A stretch of DNA of 14,486 bases, from positions 1 to 14,486 of the forward strand of contig CAYGTK010000105.1 of the NCBI GenBank assembly GCA_964352775.1, written 5' to 3'. Shown in pieces: positions 1 to 7,409 of the stretch; the stretch's first letter is position 1, and each line of letters starts with the position of its first letter. This DNA comes from CAYGTK01 sp964352775. Its GTDB lineage: Bacteria > Bacteroidota > Bacteroidia > Chitinophagales > CAIOSU01. The notes below the pieces were generated by a model, which saw only the letters and a program-made list of their open reading frames with translations, was not told where the DNA came from and did not search any database. Made by a program: the position numbers and the translations under genes.

Positions 1-1
1 A

Positions 2-445
2 ATTTATGCTACTATGAAGGTGGACATTTTACCCGTGCCTATTTCGGGAGAGTTGAATGATTTTTATGATGGAGGTGCCATACTGTCAGAACCAATTTTT
101 GAATATTACATCCGAGTAGTACCATCCGCTGCGGACTTTTGCGATACCATACATCCAAGCCAGATGAATACGGGCTTGCAGCGTAATATTGTTAAAAACA
201 AGTTATCAGTTTATCCCAATCCCCTTGCAGATCAAGCAAACCTAGCTTTCACCGCCCAGCAACAAGGTAGTTATCAGTTAACGATTACGGATATTACTGG
301 AAAGCAGCTTAGGAGAAGGGAATTTATTGCAGAAAGTGGCGAGAACAACATCACTATACAACGAGACGAATTGGAGGCTGGGATTTACCTGATTAGCCTA
401 AGTAATGGCATAACTATTGCAACAGAGAGGATAGTAGTTTGGTAG
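2..445 (+). CDS. C-terminal part of a T9SS-secreted protein (5' end outside window)
   Basis: The reading frame is open from the left edge of the window, so the gene begins upstream; the ATG at 14 is probably an internal methionine. The last 80 or so residues form a T9SS type A sorting domain. They start with the hallmark LSVYPNPLADQ, continue with short beta strands (YQLTITDITGKQL), then AGIYLISLSNG, and end in a strand with basic character (TERIVVW). In Bacteroidota this domain guides a protein across the outer membrane through the type IX secretion system and is then removed, leaving the cargo released or surface-anchored. The residues before it (about 60 visible) contain no domain I recognise, so the function of the cargo cannot be told from here. 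Confidence 0.85.
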   Translation: MYATMKVDILPVPISGELNDFYDGGAILSEPIFEYYIRVVPSAADFCDTIHPSQMNTGLQRNIVKNKLSVYPNPLADQANLAFTAQQQGSYQLTITDITGKQLRRREFIAESGENNITIQRDELEAGIYLISLSNGITIATERIVVW

Positions 446-511
446 GTAACAAAAAGCCACCAAATTCGTACAAAGGCCTATATTTAGTTTGAACCCACAC
501 AATTGGATACC

Positions 512-937
512 ATGAATCATTACTTTTTACTTATAGCTACCTTTTTATTATTAGCCTGTGGCAGTAATGCGGCCAATGGAAGTAACCCTGCCGATGGCGG
601 AGGGAAAATATCGTTATTAGGCCTAGGTAACGAACCTGGCTGGACAGTGCGCATACAAGACGAAATGCTTTCACTAGCATTGGATTATGGCGATACTAAG
701 TGGACTAACCTAAGCTATACCGAATCAGAAACAAGCCCTACTAGCTGGCGCGTGGTATCTACGCATTCAGAAAATAGCGGTGAAACTACTCGATTCGAAT
801 TTGTTATAAATGAAACGAATTGTAGCGATGGCATGAGCGGACAAGAATTCGCTTATTCTATCACCTTAACCGTTACCGACGATAAGGGTGCAACTAAAAC
901 TTACAACGGCTGCGGACAAAAAATAGGAGAGGAGTAA
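512..937 (+). CDS. Small lipoprotein, COG3650-like
   Basis: A 141-residue protein with a short hydrophobic signal sequence ending in a lipobox (LLLAC, Cys16), so it should be lipidated and held in a membrane facing the periplasm. The residues after the cysteine (GSNAANGSN) lack the acidic run that marks surface-exported lipoproteins in Bacteroidota. The mature part has GNEPGW at 39-44 and, near the end, NCSDGMSG and a final GCG. This pattern resembles a poorly studied family of bacterial envelope proteins (COG3650, near META/HslJ-like proteins). Cys104 and Cys134 could form a disulfide. I chose the ATG at 512 over a TTG at 503 because it gives the cleaner signal peptide. A 7-of-8 match to TAnnTTTG lies at 479-486. 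The gene converges on egtD with one base between the stop codons. Function unknown. Confidence 0.8.
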   Translation: MNHYFLLIATFLLLACGSNAANGSNPADGGGKISLLGLGNEPGWTVRIQDEMLSLALDYGDTKWTNLSYTESETSPTSWRVVSTHSENSGETTRFEFVINETNCSDGMSGQEFAYSITLTVTDDKGATKTYNGCGQKIGEE

Positions 938-938
938 A

Positions 939-1913
939 TTATACTGCCCTCCAAACCGTATCTGTAAAATAATAGCGGCTATCGAAAAGGTGTTCCACCA
1001 CTTCGAAGCCGCTTTTTTGTGCCATCTGCTCTAGTTGCTCAAGCGTATATTTTCTTGAGATCTCGGTATGAATGGCTTCATTAGCAGTAAAACTTACCTT
1101 AAGGTCTAGGTGTTCGATATATACCGTTTGTGCTGCTTTGCTATATAAATAGCTGCGCACTTCTCCCGTTTCAGGATTGTAGAAGGTATAGTACCCAAAT
1201 TTATTTAGATCGAAATTTGCCCCAAGTTCGCGGTTCATTCGTACTAAGTGGTTCAGGTGGAAATCTCTGGTTACTTCCTTCGCATCATCATATGCAGCAC
1301 GAATTATGTTTGGGTCTTTCCTTAGGTCGGCACCAATAACGGCCATATCTCCTTGGTGAAGTTCTTTCCTAAGATGCTTAAAGAAACCCAGTGCCTCGTC
1401 ATCTCTAAAATTTCCAATGTTCGACCCTAGGAACAGCACGATTTTACGACGTGTATCGTCCTCCAGTTTTTCTAAGGCAGTAAAATACGTATCGTGAAGC
1501 GGTTTAACTATAAGAGATGGAAGCTCCTTGGCTAGTGAAGTACTCAATCCTTCTAAAGCATCTTCTGAAATATCTATAGGTAGGTATTCAAAATTGGCTT
1601 TTTGCTCCGTAAAGTGGCGGAGTAGTACCTTGGTCTTTAACCCATCACCCGCACCAAATTCCAATAGCTCAAAAGTAGCTGTTCCCGCTTGGAACAGGTC
1701 TAGCATTTTCTGCTTTTGCAGCTCAAATACTTCATGCTCGGCATTGGTCAGGTAATACTCCTTGGTATTCATGATGTCTTGAAACAGCTGACTGCCTCGC
1801 TCATCGTAGATGTACTTGGAAAGTAAGAACTTAGGGGAAGCGGTCAAACCCCTTTTAGTATCGGCGGCAAATTCGCTCAGTATGATGTCAGAAGACTTTG
1901 GTGTAGAGCTCAC
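939..1913 (-). CDS. egtD: L-histidine N-alpha-methyltransferase (ergothioneine synthesis)
   Basis: EgtD uses three molecules of S-adenosylmethionine to convert L-histidine to hercynine, the first step of ergothioneine synthesis. The 324 residues match the family (Methyltransf_33) along their length. The N-terminal signature KFLLSKYIYDERGSQLF leads into EYYLTNAE (28-59). The SAM-binding loop LLEFGAGDGLKT follows at 83-94. FLGSNIGNF at 161-169 carries the conserved asparagine (N168), and YDDAKEVTRDFHLNHL with NRELGANFD lies at 208-235. THE substrate-side motif TEISRKY (283-289) holds E284 and S286, which I infer correspond to histidine-contacting residues. The start is GTG at 1913: an in-frame stop lies 15 bases upstream of it and the next Met falls inside the conserved region. 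The gene overlaps the bestrophin gene by 26 bases and is last in the five-gene run that also holds egtB. Confidence 0.93.
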   Translation of the reverse strand: MSSTPKSSDIILSEFAADTKRGLTASPKFLLSKYIYDERGSQLFQDIMNTKEYYLTNAEHEVFELQKQKMLDLFQAGTATFELLEFGAGDGLKTKVLLRHFTEQKANFEYLPIDISEDALEGLSTSLAKELPSLIVKPLHDTYFTALEKLEDDTRRKIVLFLGSNIGNFRDDEALGFFKHLRKELHQGDMAVIGADLRKDPNIIRAAYDDAKEVTRDFHLNHLVRMNRELGANFDLNKFGYYTFYNPETGEVRSYLYSKAAQTVYIEHLDLKVSFTANEAIHTEISRKYTLEQLEQMAQKSGFEVVEHLFDSRYYFTDTVWRAV

Positions 1914-2814
1914 GTTCAGGGGTTTTGCCTACCGATGATCGGTCGGTAAGTATTTCAAATACGTTGTTCTTAATAGTATGGGCAATGTCGCCAGTTGGTA
2001 GGTCATTGCAGTCTAATCCAAATGGGTCTTCAATTTCTTCCGCCATCATTTCTACACCAATAAAAGCGAAGAAAACCAGCATGGTCAATGGTATGGTGAA
2101 GTAGCCAAAAGTCTCTACCAGTCCCAGTGGCAGCATAGCACCATATACAGTAATGAATATCTTGAGGAATACATTGTAGCTAAATGGTATAGGCGTTTTC
2201 TTAATGCGCTCACAAGCACCCAATATATCTAGCAGGCTTTTCCAAACCACACCTAAATTAATAAGGTCGCCCTCGGTTATTCGTCCTTGGCGGTGTTCCT
2301 CTTTTATCTGGTCGTATATTTCATTGGTAATGTGGTTGGGTATATGGCCTTTGGTTTTGTACACTTCTAATTCGGCTTCGCTAACAAATACGAATTCATC
2401 CAGCTTAGTGCCATCACGCAAGTGTTCTTTCAATGCTATGCAGAAGTTAGAGATACGGCTAGCCATTTTGTGCCTGCCATCTTCATCGTTTTCAGGAAAG
2501 GAGCTATTGACCAGTATGGCCAAATTGCGACAGTTGTTAACCAAAGCACCCCATTGCTTGCGGCCTTCCCACCACCTATCATAAGCAGTATTGGTACGAA
2601 ACACGAGTAATATGGAAAGCACTACCCCTAAAAAGCTAAATATGCTAGGGTCTACTTTCATAGTCCACCAATCTACTTCCATGTGGACCATACATACCAC
2701 TAACGATACTACACCAATAATAGCAACAGCCCTCATGATCTTTACCATGGTCCAGCTTTTGGTCAGATGGGCAATATCGCCTAACCAGCTATCATTCGTT
2801 TTGTAGTATATCAT
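1888..2814 (-). CDS. Bestrophin-family ion channel
   Basis: A 308-residue member of the bestrophin / UPF0187 family, close to the usual bacterial length. These proteins form pentameric channels in the inner membrane; the best studied bacterial one (from Klebsiella) conducts cations, while animal bestrophins conduct anions. Visible hallmarks are hydrophobic segments at about 28-46 and 57-73, the highly conserved FRTNTAYDRWWEGRKQWG at 72-89, two more hydrophobic stretches at about 214-232 and 236-256, and the C-terminal signature AEEIEDPFGLDCNDLP at 258-273. The protein begins with a conserved-looking amphipathic stretch at its ATG. It lies between egtB (17 bases upstream) and egtD (26-base overlap), so all three should be made from one transcript. 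Its ion or substrate cannot be read from sequence; a link to ergothioneine or thiol physiology is only inferred from position. Confidence 0.92.
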   Translation of the reverse strand: MIYYKTNDSWLGDIAHLTKSWTMVKIMRAVAIIGVVSLVVCMVHMEVDWWTMKVDPSIFSFLGVVLSILLVFRTNTAYDRWWEGRKQWGALVNNCRNLAILVNSSFPENDEDGRHKMASRISNFCIALKEHLRDGTKLDEFVFVSEAELEVYKTKGHIPNHITNEIYDQIKEEHRQGRITEGDLINLGVVWKSLLDILGACERIKKTPIPFSYNVFLKIFITVYGAMLPLGLVETFGYFTIPLTMLVFFAFIGVEMMAEEIEDPFGLDCNDLPTGDIAHTIKNNVFEILTDRSSVGKTPERELYTKVF

Positions 2815-2831
2815 TTGTGGAAACTAATAAA

Positions 2832-4094
2832 TTATATGCTCTCCGCTAGTCGGATGCCTGTGAATTGCCAACGTTTATCAGCATGAAAGAAGTTCCTGTA
2901 GCTGCTTCTTATATGCGAAGAAGGCGTTGCTACCGAGCCACCTTTTAACACCATTTGGTTGATCATGAACTTACCGTTGTATTCACCAAGCGCACCATCG
3001 GGCTTTTTGAAATTGGGGTAGGCTAAGTAAGCACTACCTGTCCATTCCCAGCAATTGCCGAATAGTTGGTTTTCGTTATCAGTTCTTGCAGTTGGGTGTA
3101 AGTGGTCGGCATCTACAAAGTTGCCTATATCTTCTTGCTCCAAACTACAATGAGTTCTAGCCAAAGCTTCCCACTCAAATTCAGTAGGTAAGCGAAGCCC
3201 ACGCCAACTAGCATAGGCGTCAGCCTCATAAAAACTGATATGCGTTACAGGTGTATCTAACTCAATCGGCTGTAAACCGCTCAAACTATAATAATACCAC
3301 TCGCCATCTATTTGGTGCCAATATTCTGGTGCTTTCAATTCGTTCTGCTGCACAAAGTCCCAGCCTTCGGCTAGCCAATGTTGGAACTGCTGATAACCGC
3401 CCGCTTTAATGAATTCCAGATACTCACCATTGGTCACCAATCTATCTTGCATACGATAGGGTTGCAGATACACTTGGTGCAAGCCCAATTCATTATCAAA
3501 ACAAAATCCCTCACCTACATGCCCTATGGTATAAATACCTTCATCCATTTCCAGCCAATTCACCTTGGTGTTTGGTTCTTCAACCGTCTTTTTCAAGTCA
3601 GTACGGTAGGGTGGAAGGAGTGGGTTAGTGCCCAGAATGTATTTCAGATCGGTCAATAATAGCTCTTGGTGTTGTTGCTCATGTTGTAAGCCAATCTCTA
3701 GTATCGGTTCTACCTCTTCACTTATATGCTTGCTCAGCAATAGCTCCATGTGTTCGTTTACATAGGCACGGTAGGCATATACTTCTTTTACCGAAGGACG
3801 GGTGAGGTTACCTCTATCGGCACGTACCACTCGCTTGCCAATGGTTTCATAATAGCTATTGAATATGAACCCGAAATCTTCGTCAAATTCTTTGTAATGG
3901 GGTAGAAAAGCTTTCAGTAAAAAAGTCTCAAAAAACCAAGTGGTATGTCCCAAATGCCATTTCGGTGGACTGACATCTACCATTGGCTGAGGGATATAAT
4001 CTTCTGTACGAAGAGGTGCGCAAAGTTTCTCCGTTTGCTGGCGAATGGCTGCAAACCGTTGTGTAATGGTTGTGGTAGAAAGAGTTTCGCTCAT
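2832..4094 (-). CDS. egtB: Hercynine oxygenase EgtB (sulfoxide synthase)
   Basis: EgtB is a non-heme iron enzyme that uses oxygen to join hercynine to a thiol donor (cysteine or gamma-glutamylcysteine), making the sulfoxide intermediate of ergothioneine. The 420 residues hold a DinB-like helical domain at about 8-160 and a formylglycine-generating-enzyme-like fold at about 188-418. Likely iron ligands are H50 (in HLGHTTWFFE) plus H138 and H142 (in QHEQQHQELL). The second domain shows RLPTEFEWEA (301-310), GNCWEWTGSAY (346-356), LKGGS and RSSYRNFF (396-403). Y81-Y82 in FNSYYETIG resembles the paired tyrosines of the Chloracidobacterium-type enzyme, which can use free cysteine; this subtype call is from memory. 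I chose the ATG at 4094, one base after the zinc-finger gene's stop (TAA-A-ATG), not the in-frame ATG at 4130, which would overlap that gene. Confidence 0.93.
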   Translation of the reverse strand: MSETLSTTTITQRFAAIRQQTEKLCAPLRTEDYIPQPMVDVSPPKWHLGHTTWFFETFLLKAFLPHYKEFDEDFGFIFNSYYETIGKRVVRADRGNLTRPSVKEVYAYRAYVNEHMELLLSKHISEEVEPILEIGLQHEQQHQELLLTDLKYILGTNPLLPPYRTDLKKTVEEPNTKVNWLEMDEGIYTIGHVGEGFCFDNELGLHQVYLQPYRMQDRLVTNGEYLEFIKAGGYQQFQHWLAEGWDFVQQNELKAPEYWHQIDGEWYYYSLSGLQPIELDTPVTHISFYEADAYASWRGLRLPTEFEWEALARTHCSLEQEDIGNFVDADHLHPTARTDNENQLFGNCWEWTGSAYLAYPNFKKPDGALGEYNGKFMINQMVLKGGSVATPSSHIRSSYRNFFHADKRWQFTGIRLAESI

Positions 4095-4095
4095 T

Positions 4096-4374
4096 TTATG
4101 CTTTATAAGGGGTGAAAGCTTCATCCTCATAGCACCAAGCCCAGTATTCGCCAGGTTCGGCAGAGGTAACTACTTTGTGCCCAGTTTCTTTGTAGTGTGC
4201 GGTAGCATGCTTGTTGGAGGAAGAATCGCAGCAATGGATGCCGCCACATTCTTCACACTTGCGCAGGTGTACCCAGCTACTACCAGTTTTTTCGCACTCT
4301 TTGCATACAGTACCTTCTGCCTTTTCAAAAGGTTCGGCAGCCAGTAAGTGTTCACATTTTGGTTTTCTAGCCAT
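4096..4374 (-). CDS. Stand-alone UBP-type zinc finger protein
   Basis: A 92-residue protein that is nearly all one UBP-type zinc finger (zf-UBP / ZnF-UBP). Likely metal ligands are C7 and H9, C24 and C27, C40 and C43, C48, and histidines at 56, 60 and 66. The family core is clear: WVHLRKCEECGGIHCCDSS (34-52), NKHATAHYKETGH (54-66) and EPGEYWAWCYEDE (73-85). In eukaryotes this fold binds the free C-terminal Gly-Gly of ubiquitin, as in HDAC6 and USP5. Bacterial stand-alone versions are known but their ligand is not established. The gene starts 3 bases after the stop of the fused flavoprotein gene and ends 1 base before egtB, so it is firmly part of this operon. A role as a small adaptor for the flavoprotein is my inference. 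Confidence 0.9.
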   Translation of the reverse strand: MARKPKCEHLLAAEPFEKAEGTVCKECEKTGSSWVHLRKCEECGGIHCCDSSSNKHATAHYKETGHKVVTSAEPGEYWAWCYEDEAFTPYKA

Positions 4375-4377
4375 GTT

Positions 4378-6039
4378 CTATACCTCTGCTAAATATTCGT
4401 GAACGAATTTGATGGCCATAGCGCCTTCACCAACTGCAGATGCCACACGATTCATTGCCCCGCTGCGAACATCGCCCGAAGCGAATATACCTGGTACACT
4501 TGTTTCTAATAAGTGCGGGTCGCGCTGCAATTTCCATTGCTTTTTGAAGCCTTCACATTGCAACAGGTCGCGGCCTGTTACCACAAAGCCTTTGCTATCG
4601 CGAATGATGTTCTCATCCATCCATTCGGTATAAGGCTTTGCCCCGATAAAGATGAATACAGAGCGTGCATCACGTTCTTCGCAGTGGTCGTCGTCCATAA
4701 ATTTTAACTTCACTCGCTCTAGATTGTCTTCGCCATGGGCTTCTACAATGTTCACTCGCGGTATCACTTCTATATTCTCCGTGCCATCTATCTGGTCTAT
4801 CAAATACTGCGACATAGAAGAAGACAGGTCATCCCTACGAATAACGATATATACCTTTCTAGCAAAATTGGCGAGGTACATCGCACCTTGGCCAGCAGAG
4901 TTTCCGCCGCCTACAATGAATACGTCTTTGCCCTTACATCCTGCTGCTTCGGTAGTGGCTGCTCCATAATAGATACCCGCACCTGTTAACGATTCGAAGC
5001 CAGGCGCTTCCATTTTACGATAATCTACACCAGTGGTGATAACCACACTACGCGACTTTACTTCTGAGCCATCTATTAAGGTGATGATCTTATACTGATC
5101 TTGCACTTTTATGCCTGTTACTTGTTGTGGCGATAGGAATTCAATGCCAAAGCGAGTGGCTTGTGTAATTGCTCTACGCGCCAAGTCGGCCCCGCTTAAC
5201 CCTTTAGGAAAGCCTAGGTAATTCTCAATTCGCGAACTTGTACCCGCTTGTCCGCCTGGGGCGCGGCGTTCTATCAATAAGGTCCGTAATCCTTCTGACC
5301 CTCCATAAACTCCTGCCGCTAGTCCACTTGGTCCAGCGCCTATTATTACTACGTCGTATAGGTCGGCTTTGGCATTCACGTTGCGGCCTATCTTTTTGGC
5401 GATGTCGCTCAATGTGGGTTGCACTTCAAAAGTGCCATCTTCGTAAAAAACGGTGGGTACATCTTTCTCGTCTACCTCATTAATGCGCATCAGCTCTTGT
5501 GCCTTCTCATTGCTCTGTACATCCATCCATTGGTAAGGCACTAAGTTGCCACTTAAGAAGTCTTTAATAGCATGCGACTTAGGTGACCATTGATACCCCA
5601 CTACTTTTATACCGCTGAATTCAGGCACGAAGTTCTCTTGCCAATCATCTAACAGATCATCCAGCACGGGGTACAGCTTTTCCTCTGGAGGATCCCAAGG
5701 TTTCATAAGGTAGAAATCGAGCTGCACATCGTTGATTGCCTTTATAGCAGCATCGGTATCGCTGTAAGCAGTTAATAGCACTCGCTTAGCTTCAGGGAAT
5801 ATCTCTTTGGCCTTCTGCAAGAACTCTACGCCCAACATTTCAGGCATGCGCTGGTCACTTAAGAACAGGGCAATTGTTTCGCCTTTGTTCTTTAAATCTT
5901 TCAAACTGTCTAGGGCATCGGCAATGCTACTGGTGGCAAGCACGCGGTAGTCATTTTTATATTGGTTGCGAAGGTCGCGACGCACGGCTTTAAGTACTTG
6001 TGGGTCGTCGTCTACAACGAAAATGATAGGCTTCTTCAT
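4378..6039 (-). CDS. Fused response regulator / thioredoxin-like / thioredoxin reductase-like flavoprotein
   Basis: A 553-residue three-part protein. Residues 1-134 form a response-regulator receiver with the acidic pair D11/D12, phosphoacceptor D62 (in FLSDQRMP), T90 and K113 (in LMKPWDPPEE). Residues about 141-218 look like a thioredoxin/glutaredoxin fold with a cis-proline motif (VPTVFYEDG), but the usual CxxC site reads SPKS. Residues about 227-553 match thioredoxin reductase: FAD motif GAGPSG (234-239), APGGQAG, NAD(P)H motif GGGNSA (377-382) and GDVRSG (522-527). The redox CxxC expected before the NAD(P)H motif is missing; the stretch reads YYGAATTEAAG. The family exists in databases as fused response regulator/thioredoxin-disulfide reductase, yet classical disulfide reduction seems unlikely here. 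ATG at 6039 was preferred to a TTG at 6060 because the receiver fold begins at once. It is the first gene of the operon. Confidence 0.9.
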   Translation of the reverse strand: MKKPIIFVVDDDPQVLKAVRRDLRNQYKNDYRVLATSSIADALDSLKDLKNKGETIALFLSDQRMPEMLGVEFLQKAKEIFPEAKRVLLTAYSDTDAAIKAINDVQLDFYLMKPWDPPEEKLYPVLDDLLDDWQENFVPEFSGIKVVGYQWSPKSHAIKDFLSGNLVPYQWMDVQSNEKAQELMRINEVDEKDVPTVFYEDGTFEVQPTLSDIAKKIGRNVNAKADLYDVVIIGAGPSGLAAGVYGGSEGLRTLLIERRAPGGQAGTSSRIENYLGFPKGLSGADLARRAITQATRFGIEFLSPQQVTGIKVQDQYKIITLIDGSEVKSRSVVITTGVDYRKMEAPGFESLTGAGIYYGAATTEAAGCKGKDVFIVGGGNSAGQGAMYLANFARKVYIVIRRDDLSSSMSQYLIDQIDGTENIEVIPRVNIVEAHGEDNLERVKLKFMDDDHCEERDARSVFIFIGAKPYTEWMDENIIRDSKGFVVTGRDLLQCEGFKKQWKLQRDPHLLETSVPGIFASGDVRSGAMNRVASAVGEGAMAIKFVHEYLAEV

Positions 6040-6187
6040 ACTGGGTTGACAAATTACCAAAAATCTATTCGGTGGTGAAGTGGATAGGAAATAAAAGGAA
6101 AAAGTTGAAGAAAAAGTTTCCTGTTTTGATGATAGAGTTCAGATCGAGTGTCTGGCATGGCAAGTTCAGTTCAAAGAGTCATTCTAT

Positions 6188-6218
6188 CGTCAGGCCCTGA
6201 AATGAAATCAGGATGACG
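6188..6218. repeat. Imperfect hairpin element between galK and the flavoprotein gene
   Basis: Inverted repeat seen directly: CGTCA (6188-6192), GGC bulge, CCTGA (6196-6200), seven-base loop AATGAAA, TCAGG (6208-6212), one unpaired A, TGACG (6214-6218). That gives ten base pairs interrupted by a 3/1 internal loop. It sits 13 bases past the galK stop, so it could end galTK transcription, but no T-run follows it on the galK strand. It resembles the short dispersed CGTCATCCTGA-type repeats I recall from Bacteroidota genomes; only one copy is in the window. The rest of the gap (6040-6187), which must hold the promoter of the five-gene operon, shows only a weak 7-of-8 box (TAGATTTT on the minus strand, 6060-6067). 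Confidence 0.55.
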
Positions 6219-6230
6219 TGGTTAGTTAGC

Positions 6231-7409
6231 TTAGACCACTTCCAAGCCATTCATTACCCCAACACCATCTACAGCTTCTACAGGAAATATATCAGCTTGT
6301 AGGCCAGTCTCTTTATAGTAGCGCTCTTTTACTTGCTTGGCAAACCGTGGTAGATGTTCTTCTTTCACAAGAGCAACGGCGCAACCGCCAAACCCTGCTC
6401 CGCTCATTTTTGCGCCCGCGCAGCCTGTGCTCTCTACTGCTGCATTTACAATGCTATCCAGTTCTTTACCAGTTACTTCATATAGCTTGCCTAGGCTCTG
6501 GTGGCTGGCGTACAGCATTTCGCCAAAGCGTTCTATCTGGCCTGCATTCAATATGGCTCCTGCTTGTATCACGCGCTGATGTTCTTGCACTACGTGTAAG
6601 GCTCGTTTGCGGATGTTTGGCTCGGTGATGCGTGCTTTCACTTCATCAACGGTGGCTTGGGCTAGGTTCTTTATGGGCGAGTGCTGTTGTATCGTTTCTA
6701 AGGCTACTATACATTCCCAAGCACGAGTATTGAATTCGCTGCCTACCAGTTCTCGCTTTTTGTTGGTGTTCAGTATCACCAGTTTATAGTCGCCCAATTG
6801 TAGGGGGATATACTTGTAACCCAGCTTGTCGCAATCGAGTAATATGGCATGGTCTTTCTTACCCATAGCTACGGCAAACTGATCCATAATGCCACAACTA
6901 ACGCCTATGAATTCGTTCTCTACACGCTTCCCTATCTTGGCTAGGTCTTTATGTCCATCGGAATGATCGCGCAAGTGGTTGGCAAAAATGTAAGCAGTTA
7001 ACACCTCTACTGCAGCTGAAGAAGACAAACCACTACCTACCGGAAGATCGGAATGAAATAGGAGTTCAAATCCATTGATGGCCAGCCCTTTATCTTTTAG
7101 GTATTGAATGATACCTAGTGGGTAATTGGCCCAGCCCCAATGTGGTGTATTAGTGAATTTGGTATCTAAAGTAAGTAGCAATTCCTTCTCATCGAGTGTA
7201 GAATATAACCACGCGGTCGGTGTTTCTGTAGGCCGCATTACGCCGTAAATACCTCGTGAAATAGCTGCGGGAAGAACCAACCCACCATTGTAATCAATAT
7301 GCTCGCCCAGTAGACAAACACGACCAGGGGCAAAGAAGAACTGCAAAGGGGCACCACCACGCCCAAATTGGTGGTGGAACAGTTTGGTCAATTCTTGTTT
7401 AGTGGCCAT
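6231..7409 (-). CDS. galK: Galactokinase
   Basis: GalK phosphorylates alpha-D-galactose with ATP to galactose 1-phosphate, the entry step of the Leloir pathway in the cytoplasm. The 392 residues carry all three GHMP-kinase motifs: the galactokinase signature in APGRVCLLGEHIDYNGG (27-43), the ATP-binding PVGSGLSSSAA (123-133) and GAKMSGAGFGG (332-342). R30 and D176 (in CGIMDQF) correspond to the catalytic arginine and aspartate of the family. GEHIDY (35-40) is the sugar-binding region typical of true galactokinases. Length is normal and the protein looks intact. The ATG overlaps the end of galT by 11 bases, so the two are co-transcribed and probably translationally coupled. No mutarotase, epimerase or transporter gene is next to them. 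Confidence 0.96.
   Translation of the reverse strand: MATKQELTKLFHHQFGRGGAPLQFFFAPGRVCLLGEHIDYNGGLVLPAAISRGIYGVMRPTETPTAWLYSTLDEKELLLTLDTKFTNTPHWGWANYPLGIIQYLKDKGLAINGFELLFHSDLPVGSGLSSSAAVEVLTAYIFANHLRDHSDGHKDLAKIGKRVENEFIGVSCGIMDQFAVAMGKKDHAILLDCDKLGYKYIPLQLGDYKLVILNTNKKRELVGSEFNTRAWECIVALETIQQHSPIKNLAQATVDEVKARITEPNIRKRALHVVQEHQRVIQAGAILNAGQIERFGEMLYASHQSLGKLYEVTGKELDSIVNAAVESTGCAGAKMSGAGFGGCAVALVKEEHLPRFAKQVKERYYKETGLQADIFPVEAVDGVGVMNGLEVV

Noticed and set aside
438..464. TTTGGT / ACCAAA inverted repeat at the end of the first gene
   Set aside because: Six A/T-rich pairs over a 15-base loop, partly inside the coding region, no T-run; likely chance.
4095..4130. Longer egtB start (ATG at 4130)
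   Set aside because: It would overlap the end of the zinc-finger gene by 35 bases and add residues without family similarity; ATG at 4094 fits the tight junction.
4652..4969. Open frames of 60-105 codons on the strand opposite the flavoprotein gene, and similar ones opposite other genes
   Set aside because: They lie inside well-supported genes, have low-complexity or implausible composition and no recognisable motifs.
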